A DNA stretch of 64,000 nt from CAJCJE01 sp963818685 (GTDB lineage Bacteria > Actinomycetota > Actinomycetes > Mycobacteriales > Pseudonocardiaceae), in contig CAWFTJ010000012.1 in assembly GCA_963818685.1 (NCBI GenBank), forward strand, positions 22,324 to 86,323. The letters run 5' to 3'. Both the position numbers and the translations under genes were made by a program. Positions 41,782-50,089 of this stretch are shown here, piece by piece (position 1 is the first letter of the stretch; each line of letters begins with the position of its first letter). Under the pieces are notes generated by a model, which was not told the origin of the DNA, did no database searches, and worked only from the letters and a program-made list of their open reading frames with translations.

Positions 41782-42828
41782 TCAGCGCAACAGCTCGGCC
41801 AGGCCGAGCAGGCTTTTTTCCATGGCCGCGACGCGACCCGGATCGAGCACCGGACGCAACCCTCTGCCGTTCACATAGTCGTCGAACGCCTGCCGGGTGC
41901 TCCAGCGCGGAGTGAAACCGAAGATCGTCTTCAGTCGCGTCGTGTCGACGACGCGGCCGAAACTGAGGTACCGCAACTGTTCCGGTCCGAAATCGACAAG
42001 GCGGGTGCCGTGGAACAGCCTGCTCACCGGCGCCAGGATCGGCTCGGGCACGGTGAGCGGGATACGGCCGGCGCGACGGATTGCCTGGGACAACAGCAGC
42101 ACACCGTCGGCACCGACGTTGAAAACGCCGGGCAGGTCGTAGGTGACCGCCCTGTGCAGCACGGCGAGCGCGTCCTCGGCGTGCAGCAACTGCAACCGCG
42201 CGTCCCGGCCGAACGCGACCGGCACCACCGCCGGTAGCGCGAAATAGCGGGTGAGCACGGTGTCGACCTGCGGTCCGATCAGGTTGGTGAACCGCAGGGT
42301 GGTGATCGACACATCGGGTCGCCGACGGCCGAAACCGCGGACGTAACCCTCCACTTCGGCGTTGTCCTTGGCATAACCGCTGGAGGGCAACGCTTTTGGT
42401 GCCATGTCCTCTGTGAACGCCGCCGGGTCGCGCGAGCCCGCGCCGTAGACCGCGGCGGTCGACTTGACCACGAGCTTGCGGACCAGCTCGGAGCGTTGGC
42501 ACGCGGCCAGCAGCTGCATGCTGCCGATCACGTTCATTTCCTTGTGCAGCACGCGTCCACTTGGTCCCGCCGGGTGCGCGGTGTTGGACGCGTGCACGAC
42601 CGTGTCGACCTTGGCGGTGCTGATCACCTTCGCGATCAGCGGGTTCCTGATGTCCGCCCGGACGAACTCGGCCCGACCCATGAGTTTGGCCAGTTCCGGT
42701 GATGGCGCGGTCGCGTCGACGGCGATCACGCGTTCGATCGTGGGGTCCTCGGCAAGGCGAGCAGCGAGGTGACCGCCGAGGTAGCCATTGACCCCGGTGA
42801 CGAGGACGACGTTGGGCGCCATCATCAA
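41782..42828 (-). CDS. NAD-dependent epimerase/dehydratase (GalE-like SDR)
   Basis: 348 residues. Rossmann glycine motif VLVTGVNGYLGGHLA, then ADIRNP. The catalytic Tyr-Lys pair is in SSGYAKDNAEVEGY (YxxxK with Lys at +3 as GYAKD), and Thr/Ser in VVKSTAAVYG. It is the positional equivalent of galE2 (Rv0501). The true substrate may be a sugar nucleotide or an unrelated small molecule; no partner pathway is in the window. It precedes the acyltransferase gene with a 41-bp gap. Confidence 0.8.
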   Translation of the reverse strand: MMMAPNVVLVTGVNGYLGGHLAARLAEDPTIERVIAVDATAPSPELAKLMGRAEFVRADIRNPLIAKVISTAKVDTVVHASNTAHPAGPSGRVLHKEMNVIGSMQLLAACQRSELVRKLVVKSTAAVYGAGSRDPAAFTEDMAPKALPSSGYAKDNAEVEGYVRGFGRRRPDVSITTLRFTNLIGPQVDTVLTRYFALPAVVPVAFGRDARLQLLHAEDALAVLHRAVTYDLPGVFNVGADGVLLLSQAIRRAGRIPLTVPEPILAPVSRLFHGTRLVDFGPEQLRYLSFGRVVDTTRLKTIFGFTPRWSTRQAFDDYVNGRGLRPVLDPGRVAAMEKSLLGLAELLR

Positions 42829-42967
42829 CCCCTAACCCGTGCTCGGCGCAGAACCCGATGCTACCCGCGGTGGCCCCGACTGGCCGTACCCGGAGTGACG
42901 AACAGGCGCCGTCCGCACCTCGCCGACGAGCCGAGAAACGGACGCGGCGGGCGCGGGCGGCGCCTGT

Positions 42968-42999
42968 GTCGAACACCCAGGAGGTCGAACACCCGGGAG
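42968..42999. repeat. Two-copy 16-bp tandem repeat
   Basis: GTCGAACACCCAGGAG (42968-42983) is followed directly by GTCGAACACCCGGGAG (42984-42999), one mismatch. It lies downstream of the bS22 gene and immediately before a hairpin. No coding role is seen. Confidence 0.6.
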
Positions 43000-43044
43000 C
43001 CCGGACGTGCCGGGCTATCCGCGAACGGCCGCCTTGACGGCGGC
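42999..43044 (-). terminator. Hairpin pair downstream of bS22 gene
   Basis: Two perfect hairpins follow the bS22 stop: GCCGCC-ttgac-GGCGGC (43028-43044), 24 nt after the stop, and GCCCGG-acgtg-CCGGGC (42999-43015). There is no T run. They probably end or attenuate the HTH-bS22 transcript before the epimerase gene. Confidence 0.5.
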
Positions 43045-43067
43045 GCGCACGGGCTGGTTACGCTCGG

Positions 43068-43169
43068 TCACTTGCCTTGCTTGCGACGCGCGTGACGAGT
43101 CTTCCGCAGCAGCTTGCGGTGCTTCTTCTTCGACATGCGCTTGCGGCGCTTCTTGATGACCGAGCCCAT
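43068..43169 (-). CDS. 30S ribosomal protein bS22 (AURKAIP1/COX24 domain)
   Basis: Only 33 residues, more than half of them Lys or Arg, opening MGSVIKKRRKRMSKKK and ending RRKQGK. This matches the small-subunit protein bS22 seen in mycobacterial ribosome structures and annotated as AURKAIP1/COX24 in actinobacteria. It binds rRNA near the decoding region. The ATG at 43169 has AAGGAAC 5 nt upstream. It sits between a HTH gene and the epimerase, as in mycobacteria. Confidence 0.93.
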   Translation of the reverse strand: MGSVIKKRRKRMSKKKHRKLLRKTRHARRKQGK

Positions 43170-43383
43170 GCGGGTTCCTTCGCTGTTGATGTGTCCTTGC
43201 GGCTTTCGCGTGCCGACGCCGCCCGGAGCAGCAGGCTCCCGAGCAAGGACCCACCACGCAAAGGCACGCCCCGGAACGCGGAAGCTCACGCACACCAGGG
43301 CACGCGACACGAACGGCCACCCAGTTTACCTGGGCGGTCTGCGCCCCTTGCGCCGGGCGTGGGTTGCCGATCCTGGACGCGGA

Positions 43384-43614
43384 TCAGCCGGCATTGAAAT
43401 AGGCGTTCTCCAGGTAGTCGTGGACGGCCTGCTCAGGCACTCGGAAGGACTTGCCGACCCGAACGGCCGGTAGTTCGCCGGAGTGCACGAGCCGGTAGAC
43501 GGTCATCTTGGAGACGCGCATCATGGCAGCCACTTCCGCGACGGTCAGGAACTCCACCTGCCCGAGACTGGTCGGCCCGCTTGTCTCCCTCTGTGTCCTG
43601 CTTTGCGACGGCAT
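43384..43614 (-). CDS. BldC/excisionase-type small HTH protein
   Basis: 76 residues. HTH_17 fold: FLTVAEVAAMMRVSKMTVYR followed by LVHSGELPAVRVGKSFRVP, then a C-terminal helix HDYLENAY. It resembles the protein encoded beside bS22 in mycobacteria (Rv0500A) and the bldN-dependent Streptomyces gene SCO3328 (BdtA). It is a distant BldC relative, so the window has two small HTH regulators of this fold. Target unknown. Start uncertain (a later internal start is possible). Confidence 0.82.
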   Translation of the reverse strand: MPSQSRTQRETSGPTSLGQVEFLTVAEVAAMMRVSKMTVYRLVHSGELPAVRVGKSFRVPEQAVHDYLENAYFNAG

Positions 43615-43864
43615 GCGTCACCGCGCCTTTCGACACGTGTCGCGCCGTCGGCTTCCCCACCGACGGAACGGACACGCACGTGCTGTGTCGAGAGTAGCGG
43701 GACGGGTGGGACCAGTGCGACGGGCGGGAAGACCAATTACCGCTGTCGCGCACGCTGGCGGGGTGCGTGGGCAGGACATATTCACTCGACCGGTGGCTGT
43801 GGCATTCGCGCGATCGCCTCGCGTGTCCGGGGCGGGCGCCACCGCCGGGGTCGAACGGCGGGCG

Positions 43865-44680
43865 TCAGGTGCCGGGGGTGTGGTCCTTGCCGAGTTCGAC
43901 CGAGCGGTCCCTTGCCGCTTCGATGGCGGCGAGCATGGCCGCACGGACGCCGTGCTTCTCCAACTCGCGAATGGCCATGATCGTCGTGCCGGCCGGCGAT
44001 GTGACGGCTTCGCGCAGGATGACCGGGTGTTCGTTGCCCTCGGCGAGCATCTTGGCCGAGCCGACCGCGGACTGGACGATCAGCTGCTCGGCGATGTTGC
44101 GTGGCAGGCCGAGCAGGATGCCGGCGTCGATCATGGCTTCGACCAGGTAGAAGAAGTAGGCGGGGCCGGAGCCGGACAACGCGGTGACCGCGTCCTGCTG
44201 GGATTCGGGCACGCGCACGACCTGGCCGACGGCGGCGAGCATTTCCTCGACCGTGTTCAGGTGTGCGGGGGTGGCGTGCCGGCCGGGCGAGATCGCGCTC
44301 ATGGCCTCGCCGACCAGCATCGGCGTGTTGGGCATGACGCGCACGACCGGGGTCTGGTCGGGGAGCCTGCTCTCGTAGAGCGCCGTTGGCAGACCCGCGC
44401 ACAGCGACACGACCAGGGCACCCTTGCGCAGGGCGGGTGCGAGTTCGGCGAGCAGCGGGTCGATGTCCTGTGGTTTGACCGCGACCACGAGCACGTCGGC
44501 CTCTGCGGCGGCCTCGGGGACGGTGACGGCGCGGACGCCGTAACGCTTGGTGAGTTCGGCGCAGCGCTCCGGGTAGCGCTCGGTGAACAGCAGGTCGTCT
44601 GCGTTGCGTCCGGCGTGCATCAGGCCGGACAGCAGCGCCTCGCCGATCTTGCCGGCCCCGAGTACGGCGATCCTCGTCAT
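43865..44680 (-). CDS. proC: Pyrroline-5-carboxylate reductase
   Basis: 271 residues. NADP-binding RIAVLGAGKIGEALLSGL, then VAVKPQDID, the central RVMPNTP, and the diagnostic TALSGSGPAYFFYLVEAM near residues 167-183. It makes proline from P5C. The ATG at 44680 is where homologues start; the open frame continues upstream as a shadow of the thioesterase gene. Proline dehydrogenase is encoded two genes upstream, so synthesis and breakdown sit side by side. Confidence 0.95.
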   Translation of the reverse strand: MTRIAVLGAGKIGEALLSGLMHAGRNADDLLFTERYPERCAELTKRYGVRAVTVPEAAAEADVLVVAVKPQDIDPLLAELAPALRKGALVVSLCAGLPTALYESRLPDQTPVVRVMPNTPMLVGEAMSAISPGRHATPAHLNTVEEMLAAVGQVVRVPESQQDAVTALSGSGPAYFFYLVEAMIDAGILLGLPRNIAEQLIVQSAVGSAKMLAEGNEHPVILREAVTSPAGTTIMAIRELEKHGVRAAMLAAIEAARDRSVELGKDHTPGT

Positions 44681-44715
44681 GCGCACCAGGGTGCCAGACG
44701 AGGCGATGCGGTCCC

Positions 44716-45561
44716 TCAGCGCTCCAGGGGCGTGAGGGCCAGCTGACGGGACTGGCAGATGAGCCTGCCGGTCGAGTCGATGACGGTGGCGTCCTCGTCG
44801 AACCACTGGCCGTGCACGGCCCGGCAGTTGACCTCGACGCGCAGCCAGCCGGGGGCCGGGTTGCCACGCAGCAGCGCGGTCAGCTGCACGGTCGGTGCCC
44901 AGCCGTAGCGGCCGAGGTTGAACGTGACCGGCATGGACACGTCGCCCGCGACAAGGCCGAACAGCAGGTCGGGTGCTTCCGAGCGCGGTTTGACCCACAG
45001 TCGCAGGCGCAGCGGGTCGCCGGAGCGGCCCTGGAGGAACCCGGCGTTGGTTGGATCGATCCGGATCTCGCAGGTGCGGCTGAGCCGGAACACGCTGGCC
45101 GCCGGCACGGTGCTCAGGTCGACGGCGTCGGGGCCGGGTTTGGCGAGCAGTTCTGGCAGGTCGGTCCAGGCGACGGGTTCGTCGGTGAGCCTGCCGAGCG
45201 TGACGGTGGACTCGACGCAGCTACGGCCGCGCTGTTCGAGGTTGACCGCGACAACGCTGGCGGTACGGCCGAGTTTGCGCAGTTCGGTGCGCAGCAGGAC
45301 CGGACCGACCTCGGGAGGCCGCAGGAACTGCGCGCTGACCGCGAGCGGATCGTCAGCGGGTTCGCTTGCCTCGCGCGGGGTGGCCGAGCTGACCACGTGT
45401 GCCGCGGCCCTGCCGAGCAGGGCGAGCAGGAAACCGCCGTGCGGTCTGCCGCCGACGGTCCAGTCCGCTGGCAGGTCAACGGTGTACGTACCGTCCCCGA
45501 GCGGGCGCACGGCGCTCACGGCCGAGAACGTGCCCGCAACGGTGGAACGTGGGCCAGTCAC
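44716..45561 (-). CDS. Hotdog-fold acyl-CoA thioesterase family protein
   Basis: 281 residues. Two hotdog halves: the first has ADWTVGGRPHGGFLLALLGR (thioesterase entry motif), the second LFGLVAGDVSMPVTFNLGR and a C-terminal CRAVHGQWFDEDATVIDSTG. This is the TesB-like double-hotdog family (Rv0499 neighbourhood in mycobacteria). The GTG at 45561 has AAGGAG 6 nt upstream. It hydrolyses an unknown acyl-CoA. Confidence 0.8.
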   Translation of the reverse strand: MTGPRSTVAGTFSAVSAVRPLGDGTYTVDLPADWTVGGRPHGGFLLALLGRAAAHVVSSATPREASEPADDPLAVSAQFLRPPEVGPVLLRTELRKLGRTASVVAVNLEQRGRSCVESTVTLGRLTDEPVAWTDLPELLAKPGPDAVDLSTVPAASVFRLSRTCEIRIDPTNAGFLQGRSGDPLRLRLWVKPRSEAPDLLFGLVAGDVSMPVTFNLGRYGWAPTVQLTALLRGNPAPGWLRVEVNCRAVHGQWFDEDATVIDSTGRLICQSRQLALTPLER

Positions 45562-45647
45562 AACACACTCCTTGAGGGCAGGGCGGTGGAACACCGACCC
45601 TACCCTGGATCGATCATGGAATATCGATGTGCGGAAAGGTTGTGCGC

Positions 45648-46574
45648 TCAGGAGTTCGTGGCCAGCGCGCGAAGGAAGAACCCGAGATTCGCCGGGCGTT
45701 CGGCGAGCCTGCGCATGAGGTAGCCGTACCACTGCATGCCGTAAGGGACGTAGACCCGGACCTTGTTGCCCTCGGCGGCGAGCCGGCGCTGTTCGTCAGC
45801 GCGGATGCCGTAGAGCATCTGGAACTCGAAGCTGCCTGGCTTGCGGTCGTACCAGCGGGCCCGTTCGTCGATGACCCTGATCAGCCTCGGGTCGTGGGTG
45901 GCGAACATCGGGTAGCCCTGGCCGGCGAGCAGCACGTTGAGGCAGCGCACATAGGACAGGTCGACCTGGTGGCGGTCGGGGAAGGCGACGGACTCGGGTT
46001 CCGCGTACGCGCCCTTGCACAGCCGCACGCGGGAGCCGGTGCCGGCAAGGTCGCGGCAGTCACCCTCGGTGCGGCGCAGGTACGCCTGGAGCACCGCTCC
46101 GGTTTTCGGGTACTCGGCCCGCAGGTCGGCGAGGATGCCGAGGGTGGAGTCGGTGGTGGTGTGGTCCTCCATGTCCAGGGTGACCGTGGTGCCCACCCGG
46201 TCCGCTGCCGCCGCGATGGTGGCGGCGTTGTCCCTGGCCAGGTGCTCGTCGAGTTTCTGGCCGACGGCCGAGAGTTTGACGCTGACCTCGGCGTGCGCGG
46301 TGAGGCCGCGCTCGTCGAGCGCGGCGAGCAGGCGCAGGTAGGCGCGCACCGTCGTGTCGGCAGTTGCGACGTCGGTGGTGTCCTCGCCGAGGTAGTCGAG
46401 GCTGACGGCGAGGCCGGCGCCGAGCAGTTGTTCGGTCACGGCGACGGCGTCGGAGTCCTGTTCGCCTGCCACGAATCTGCGCACCACGTCGCGGGACAAC
46501 GGAGCGGTGGCCACCAGGTTTCGGATCGTGTCGCTGCCCGCGGCCGCCAGGATCAGGGAACGGAGTGGGTTCAC
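45648..46574 (-). CDS. Proline dehydrogenase
   Basis: 308 residues, a stand-alone PRODH barrel (single-domain, not PutA). Active-site blocks: DMEDHTTTDSTL, RLCKGAYAEPESVAFPD, FATHDPRLI and FEFQMLYGIRADEQ. FAD-dependent oxidation of proline to P5C at the membrane. No P5C dehydrogenase gene is seen in the window. GTG at 46574 is used; GTG at 46583 is equally possible. Confidence 0.9.
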   Translation of the reverse strand: MNPLRSLILAAAGSDTIRNLVATAPLSRDVVRRFVAGEQDSDAVAVTEQLLGAGLAVSLDYLGEDTTDVATADTTVRAYLRLLAALDERGLTAHAEVSVKLSAVGQKLDEHLARDNAATIAAAADRVGTTVTLDMEDHTTTDSTLGILADLRAEYPKTGAVLQAYLRRTEGDCRDLAGTGSRVRLCKGAYAEPESVAFPDRHQVDLSYVRCLNVLLAGQGYPMFATHDPRLIRVIDERARWYDRKPGSFEFQMLYGIRADEQRRLAAEGNKVRVYVPYGMQWYGYLMRRLAERPANLGFFLRALATNS

Positions 46575-46596
46575 AGCGCGCACTCTACGACCTGGG

Positions 46597-47403
46597 TCAG
46601 TGGCCGAGGTGCAGCCGCGCGAACAGCAACGCCTCGGCGAGGTCGCGCACGCGGGCGGCGAGGCCGGGGGCGCGACGGGTGCTGATCTCGACGATCACCT
46701 GGCCGTCGAAACCGTTGGCGGACAACGATTCGCACAGCGCGGCGCACGGCTGGTCGCCTCGGCCGGGCACGAGGTGTTCGTCGCGCGGCTCGCCGGTGCC
46801 GTCGGCGAGGTGGATGTGCCGCAGGCCATCGCCCATCCGCGCGGCCAGGTCGAGGGCGTCGACGTGCGCGGCCGAGGTGTGCGAGAGGTCGAGGGTGTAG
46901 TTGCGGTGGCCGACGTCGGTCGGGTCGATGGACGGGCTGAATCCGGACACCGCGTTGGATTTCCCGCCGAAGAGCCGAACAGGGAACATGTTCTCCACGG
47001 CGACCCGGATGCCGCTGGCCTCCTCCAACTCGGCGACGAGATCGGCGAAGCGGTCGGCGTAGCGGCGCTGCCAGCGAAACGGCGGGTGCACGACGACGGT
47101 GTCGGCGCCGAGCGCGGTCGCGGCCGCCACGGAGCGGCGCAGCCGCACGGTCGGGTCGGCGGACCAGACACGTTGGGTGATCAGCAGGCAGGGCGCGTGC
47201 ACGGACAGCACGGGCAGCCGGTAACGGGCGGAGAGCCTGCGCAGCGCGGCCACGTCCTGGCTGACCGGGTCGGCCCAGACCATCACCTCGACACCGTCGT
47301 AGCCGGTGTTCGCGGCGAGTTCGAACGCGGACGGCGCGGTCTGCGGCCAGACCGACGCCGTGGACAGGCCGACCGGGATCGGTCGTGCGGGTTTCTCGGC
47401 GAT
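46597..47403 (-). CDS. Sugar phosphate isomerase/epimerase (TIM barrel, AP_endonuc_2 type); no canonical start
   Basis: The homologous N-terminus (AEKPARPIPVGLSTASVWPQ, then NTGYDGVEVMVWADPVSQDV) is fully present in frame, but the first canonical start codons are GTG/ATG at 47289/47286, which would delete about 40 conserved residues. In this frame the upstream gene's TGA is followed at once by ATC GCC GAG AAA; homologues there begin Met-Ala-Glu. An AUC start at 47403 or a sequence error would explain this. Barrel motifs include HPPFRWQRRYADRF, VAVENMFPV and IHLADGTGEPRDEH. Equivalent to Rv0498. Confidence 0.75.
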   Translation of the reverse strand: MAEKPARPIPVGLSTASVWPQTAPSAFELAANTGYDGVEVMVWADPVSQDVAALRRLSARYRLPVLSVHAPCLLITQRVWSADPTVRLRRSVAAATALGADTVVVHPPFRWQRRYADRFADLVAELEEASGIRVAVENMFPVRLFGGKSNAVSGFSPSIDPTDVGHRNYTLDLSHTSAAHVDALDLAARMGDGLRHIHLADGTGEPRDEHLVPGRGDQPCAALCESLSANGFDGQVIVEISTRRAPGLAARVRDLAEALLFARLHLGH

Positions 47404-49044
47404 TCAGCGCCGCACCAGCAGCAACGCGGCTGGTGACACCGTGACCACGAGTCCGGCGAGGATGGCGAGCACGGTGGTCTGCAGGTCCTCGGCCTTGCGC
47501 CACTTGCGCACGACCACGATCAGCCCGATGACCACGACGACCGCCGCCACGATCGCGGCGATCGGCATCAGGCCCCACAGCCAGCTGAACCCGAGCCACA
47601 CCGCGGCGCCCGCGATCGCACCTACGCCGACCTGCGCGCCGGTGACCAGCCATTCCCGGCCGGTCGAGGCAGGCGGGAGGTCGTCGAGGTCGTCCGAGCC
47701 GTCGGCCAGATCCCGTCGATCGCCCCGGAAGTCCCGGTCGTAGGGCTCGTCGAACGAGTCCGCCTCGTCCCGCGGAAAGTCGTTCTGAGGAAAGTCGTTC
47801 TGGGGAAAGTCGTTCTGGGGGAAGTCGCTCGCGGCCGGGTAGCCGTTCTCGTCGAAGTCCTGGTCCGGGTAGCCGTCGTCGTTGGCCAGCTGGTTCGGGT
47901 TGATCAGCTGGGTGCCCTGGTTGCGCGGGCCGGGCGGCGGGGGCGGCTGCGGAGGCCGGGCGTACTGAGTGCGTTCACCCGGGTACTCGTCCTGCTCCTG
48001 CGGGAACTCCGGCTCGAACTGCTCGTCGGCGTCGTCGTCGAGGTAGGGGCCGGGGTGCGCCTGGGTGCTCTCCAACGGGCCGGGCGCGGCCTGGGTGGCT
48101 TCCAGTTCGCCCACGGCGGGCGCGCGGCGGGTCACCGGGCGGGCCCGGAAGGTTGGGGGCTGTTGCGCGGGCGGCTCGTCGCGGACCGGGGGGAGTTCCT
48201 CGGTCATCGCGGCTTCCGGCCGCTGCGTGTTGCCGAGCCGGGACTGCAACGGGTTGCCGCCCTGCTGCTGCGGTTGCTGGAGCTGTTGCGGCGGCGGCTG
48301 CTGTGCCTGGGCCGGCGAGCCGTAGCCCTGCTCGGTGAAGTCGTCGTCCGGGTAGTCCTCGACCGGGGGCCGGGCGGCGAGCGGCGGCATGGCGGGCCGG
48401 GACATCTGCGCGTTGCCGGGTGGCGGCCCGACAGGTGGCATGGCGTTGCGGCTCGGCGCGCCCCCGACCGGCGGCATTGCCGGGCGGGACGGCGGCGCTG
48501 CCGGCGCCCTCGACGCGGGCGGCTGCCCGCCCTGCGGGGCGGCCGGTGGCATCGCGGGCCGCGACGGTGGCAGTTGCTGCCGTCCGGTCGGCGGGTTCTG
48601 CTGGTTCTGCTGCGGCGGCGGCACGGGCTGCGCGTACGCGGTCGGCGCGTGCGCCGCGGCCTGCGGCGGCTGCTGCTGGGGCGGCGGCTGCGGGGCGCGC
48701 TGCTGCGGTTGCTGCGGCGGGGCCTGCCGCTCTTGCTGCTGAGCCGGGGGCTGCTGGACAGGGGGCTGCTGCCCCTGCGGCGGCTGAACCGGGCGCAGCC
48801 TGCGGTGGCTGCGCGCGCTCACCGGGGGGATCGGCTCCCCGGTCATCGGGTCCTCGCGGATCGCCTGCATGGTGCCACTGTCGGACAGGACCCGGTCGAT
48901 GATCGCCTGAGGGCCGCTGACCTCCTCGTCGTCTTCGGCACGGCGTCTACGACGACGTGGCGCACCCTCGCCCGAGTTGCCGTATTCGGCAAGCAACTCG
49001 GCAACCGTGCGCTGTGGCTGCTCCGATTCGCTTTCTCGACTCAT
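47404..49044 (-). CDS. Pro/Gln-rich membrane protein (Rv0497-like)
   Basis: 546 residues. A charged N-terminus with RRRRRR (about residue 32), then about 380 residues of very Pro-, Gln- and Ala-rich sequence with repeats such as SRPAMPP, then an acidic region with a near-perfect run of DFPQN units. Two or three C-terminal helices follow (about 480-530). Only the N-terminal motif TVAELLAEYGNSGEG and the C-terminal helices look conserved with the mycobacterial protein beside ppx. Possibly a septum- or envelope-anchored protein. The ATG at 49044 overlaps the ppx stop (ATGA). Confidence 0.8.
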   Translation of the reverse strand: MSRESESEQPQRTVAELLAEYGNSGEGAPRRRRRRAEDDEEVSGPQAIIDRVLSDSGTMQAIREDPMTGEPIPPVSARSHRRLRPVQPPQGQQPPVQQPPAQQQERQAPPQQPQQRAPQPPPQQQPPQAAAHAPTAYAQPVPPPQQNQQNPPTGRQQLPPSRPAMPPAAPQGGQPPASRAPAAPPSRPAMPPVGGAPSRNAMPPVGPPPGNAQMSRPAMPPLAARPPVEDYPDDDFTEQGYGSPAQAQQPPPQQLQQPQQQGGNPLQSRLGNTQRPEAAMTEELPPVRDEPPAQQPPTFRARPVTRRAPAVGELEATQAAPGPLESTQAHPGPYLDDDADEQFEPEFPQEQDEYPGERTQYARPPQPPPPPGPRNQGTQLINPNQLANDDGYPDQDFDENGYPAASDFPQNDFPQNDFPQNDFPRDEADSFDEPYDRDFRGDRRDLADGSDDLDDLPPASTGREWLVTGAQVGVGAIAGAAVWLGFSWLWGLMPIAAIVAAVVVVIGLIVVVRKWRKAEDLQTTVLAILAGLVVTVSPAALLLVRR

Positions 49045-50051
49045 CGACTCCACCGTGCCCCGTACTGAGCGCCCCGTCCAGTTGTCTCGGACGAATCGCC
49101 CACTGGATCGGCTGCCGCTTCGGCGCCGTCAGTCTGGTCCAGGCGCCGCAGAATCACACCTTCGCGCAGCGCCCACGGACAAATTTCCAGCTCAGGAAGG
49201 TCCAACGCGCGCATGGTCGCCTCGGCGACCAGCGCACCGGCGACCAACTGGTGGGCGCGGCTCGCGCTCACCCCTTCCAGTTCGGCCAGATCGGCCGAGG
49301 ACATCCGCGAGACGAACGTGATCAGCTGCCGCAACCCGGCGTCGGTGAGCACCCTGCGGGCCCTCGGGCCATGCGACGAGGGTGCCGCGCCGGTCAGCCG
49401 GGCGAGCGAGCGGAACGTCTTGGAGGTGGCCACCGCGCGGTCCGGCGGGCCGACCTTGGTGATCTTGCGGGCCACCTTGACCAGCTCCTCGGCCAGCCAT
49501 TCGCGCAGCTCAGCGACCTGCCTGCGGTTGGGCGGGTCGCCGTCCAACCGGGTCCTGGTCAGCCGGCCCGCGCCGAGCGGCAGGGACAGCGCCAGCTCAG
49601 GGTCCTCGTCGATGCCGATGGCGAGTTCCAGGGAGCCACCGCCGATGTCGGCCACCATCAGCCTGCCGGCCGACCAGCCGCACCAGCGGCGCGCGGCCAG
49701 GAACGTGTAGCGGGCCTCGTCGCGGCCGGACAGCACGCGCAGCTCGACGCCGGTCTGTTCGCGGACCCGATCCAGTACCTCGGTGACGTTGCTTGCCTCG
49801 CGCACCGCGGAGGTGGCAAAGGCCATCAGGTCGGCGCAGCCCATCTCCTCGGCCGCAGCTCGTGCTTGCCGCACCGTCCTGACCAGCTCTTCCGCGCCGA
49901 GTTCGCTCAGGCGACCGTCCGGCGTCATCTGCTCGGCGAGCCGCAGGACGGACTTCTCCGAACTCATCGGCGTCGGGTGGGCACCACGATGCGCGTCCAC
50001 CACAAGCAGGTGGACGGTATTGGAACCGACGTCAAGCACCCCGAGGCGCAC
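49041..50051 (-). CDS. Exopolyphosphatase / guanosine pentaphosphatase family (Ppx/GppA)
   Basis: 336 residues, actin-like ATPase fold. Phosphate 1 motif LGVLDVGSNTVHLLVVDA, phosphate 2 VADIGGGSLELAIG, and an adenosine-type segment. Actinobacterial short Ppx enzymes (Rv0496 type) hydrolyse short polyphosphate or ppGpp-type alarmones and are linked to phosphate starvation; the adjacent senX3-regX3 is the phosphate two-component system. The GTG at 50051 is 38 bp after regX3. The longer open frame is rejected. Confidence 0.9.
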   Translation of the reverse strand: MRLGVLDVGSNTVHLLVVDAHRGAHPTPMSSEKSVLRLAEQMTPDGRLSELGAEELVRTVRQARAAAEEMGCADLMAFATSAVREASNVTEVLDRVREQTGVELRVLSGRDEARYTFLAARRWCGWSAGRLMVADIGGGSLELAIGIDEDPELALSLPLGAGRLTRTRLDGDPPNRRQVAELREWLAEELVKVARKITKVGPPDRAVATSKTFRSLARLTGAAPSSHGPRARRVLTDAGLRQLITFVSRMSSADLAELEGVSASRAHQLVAGALVAEATMRALDLPELEICPWALREGVILRRLDQTDGAEAAADPVGDSSETTGRGAQYGARWSR

Positions 50052-50089
50052 GAGGCCAAACGGTACCGGGGGAAGCTTGGCGCAAACGC

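Noticed and set aside
40754..42976. 740-codon frame that would fuse PlsC-like protein with a long N-terminal part
   Set aside because: The upstream part is a shadow of the epimerase gene in another frame; only the last 328 codons carry acyltransferase motifs and an RBS.
47760..47830. Direct DNA repeats that could be a small regulatory array
   Set aside because: They encode the DFPQN repeats of the membrane protein in frame.
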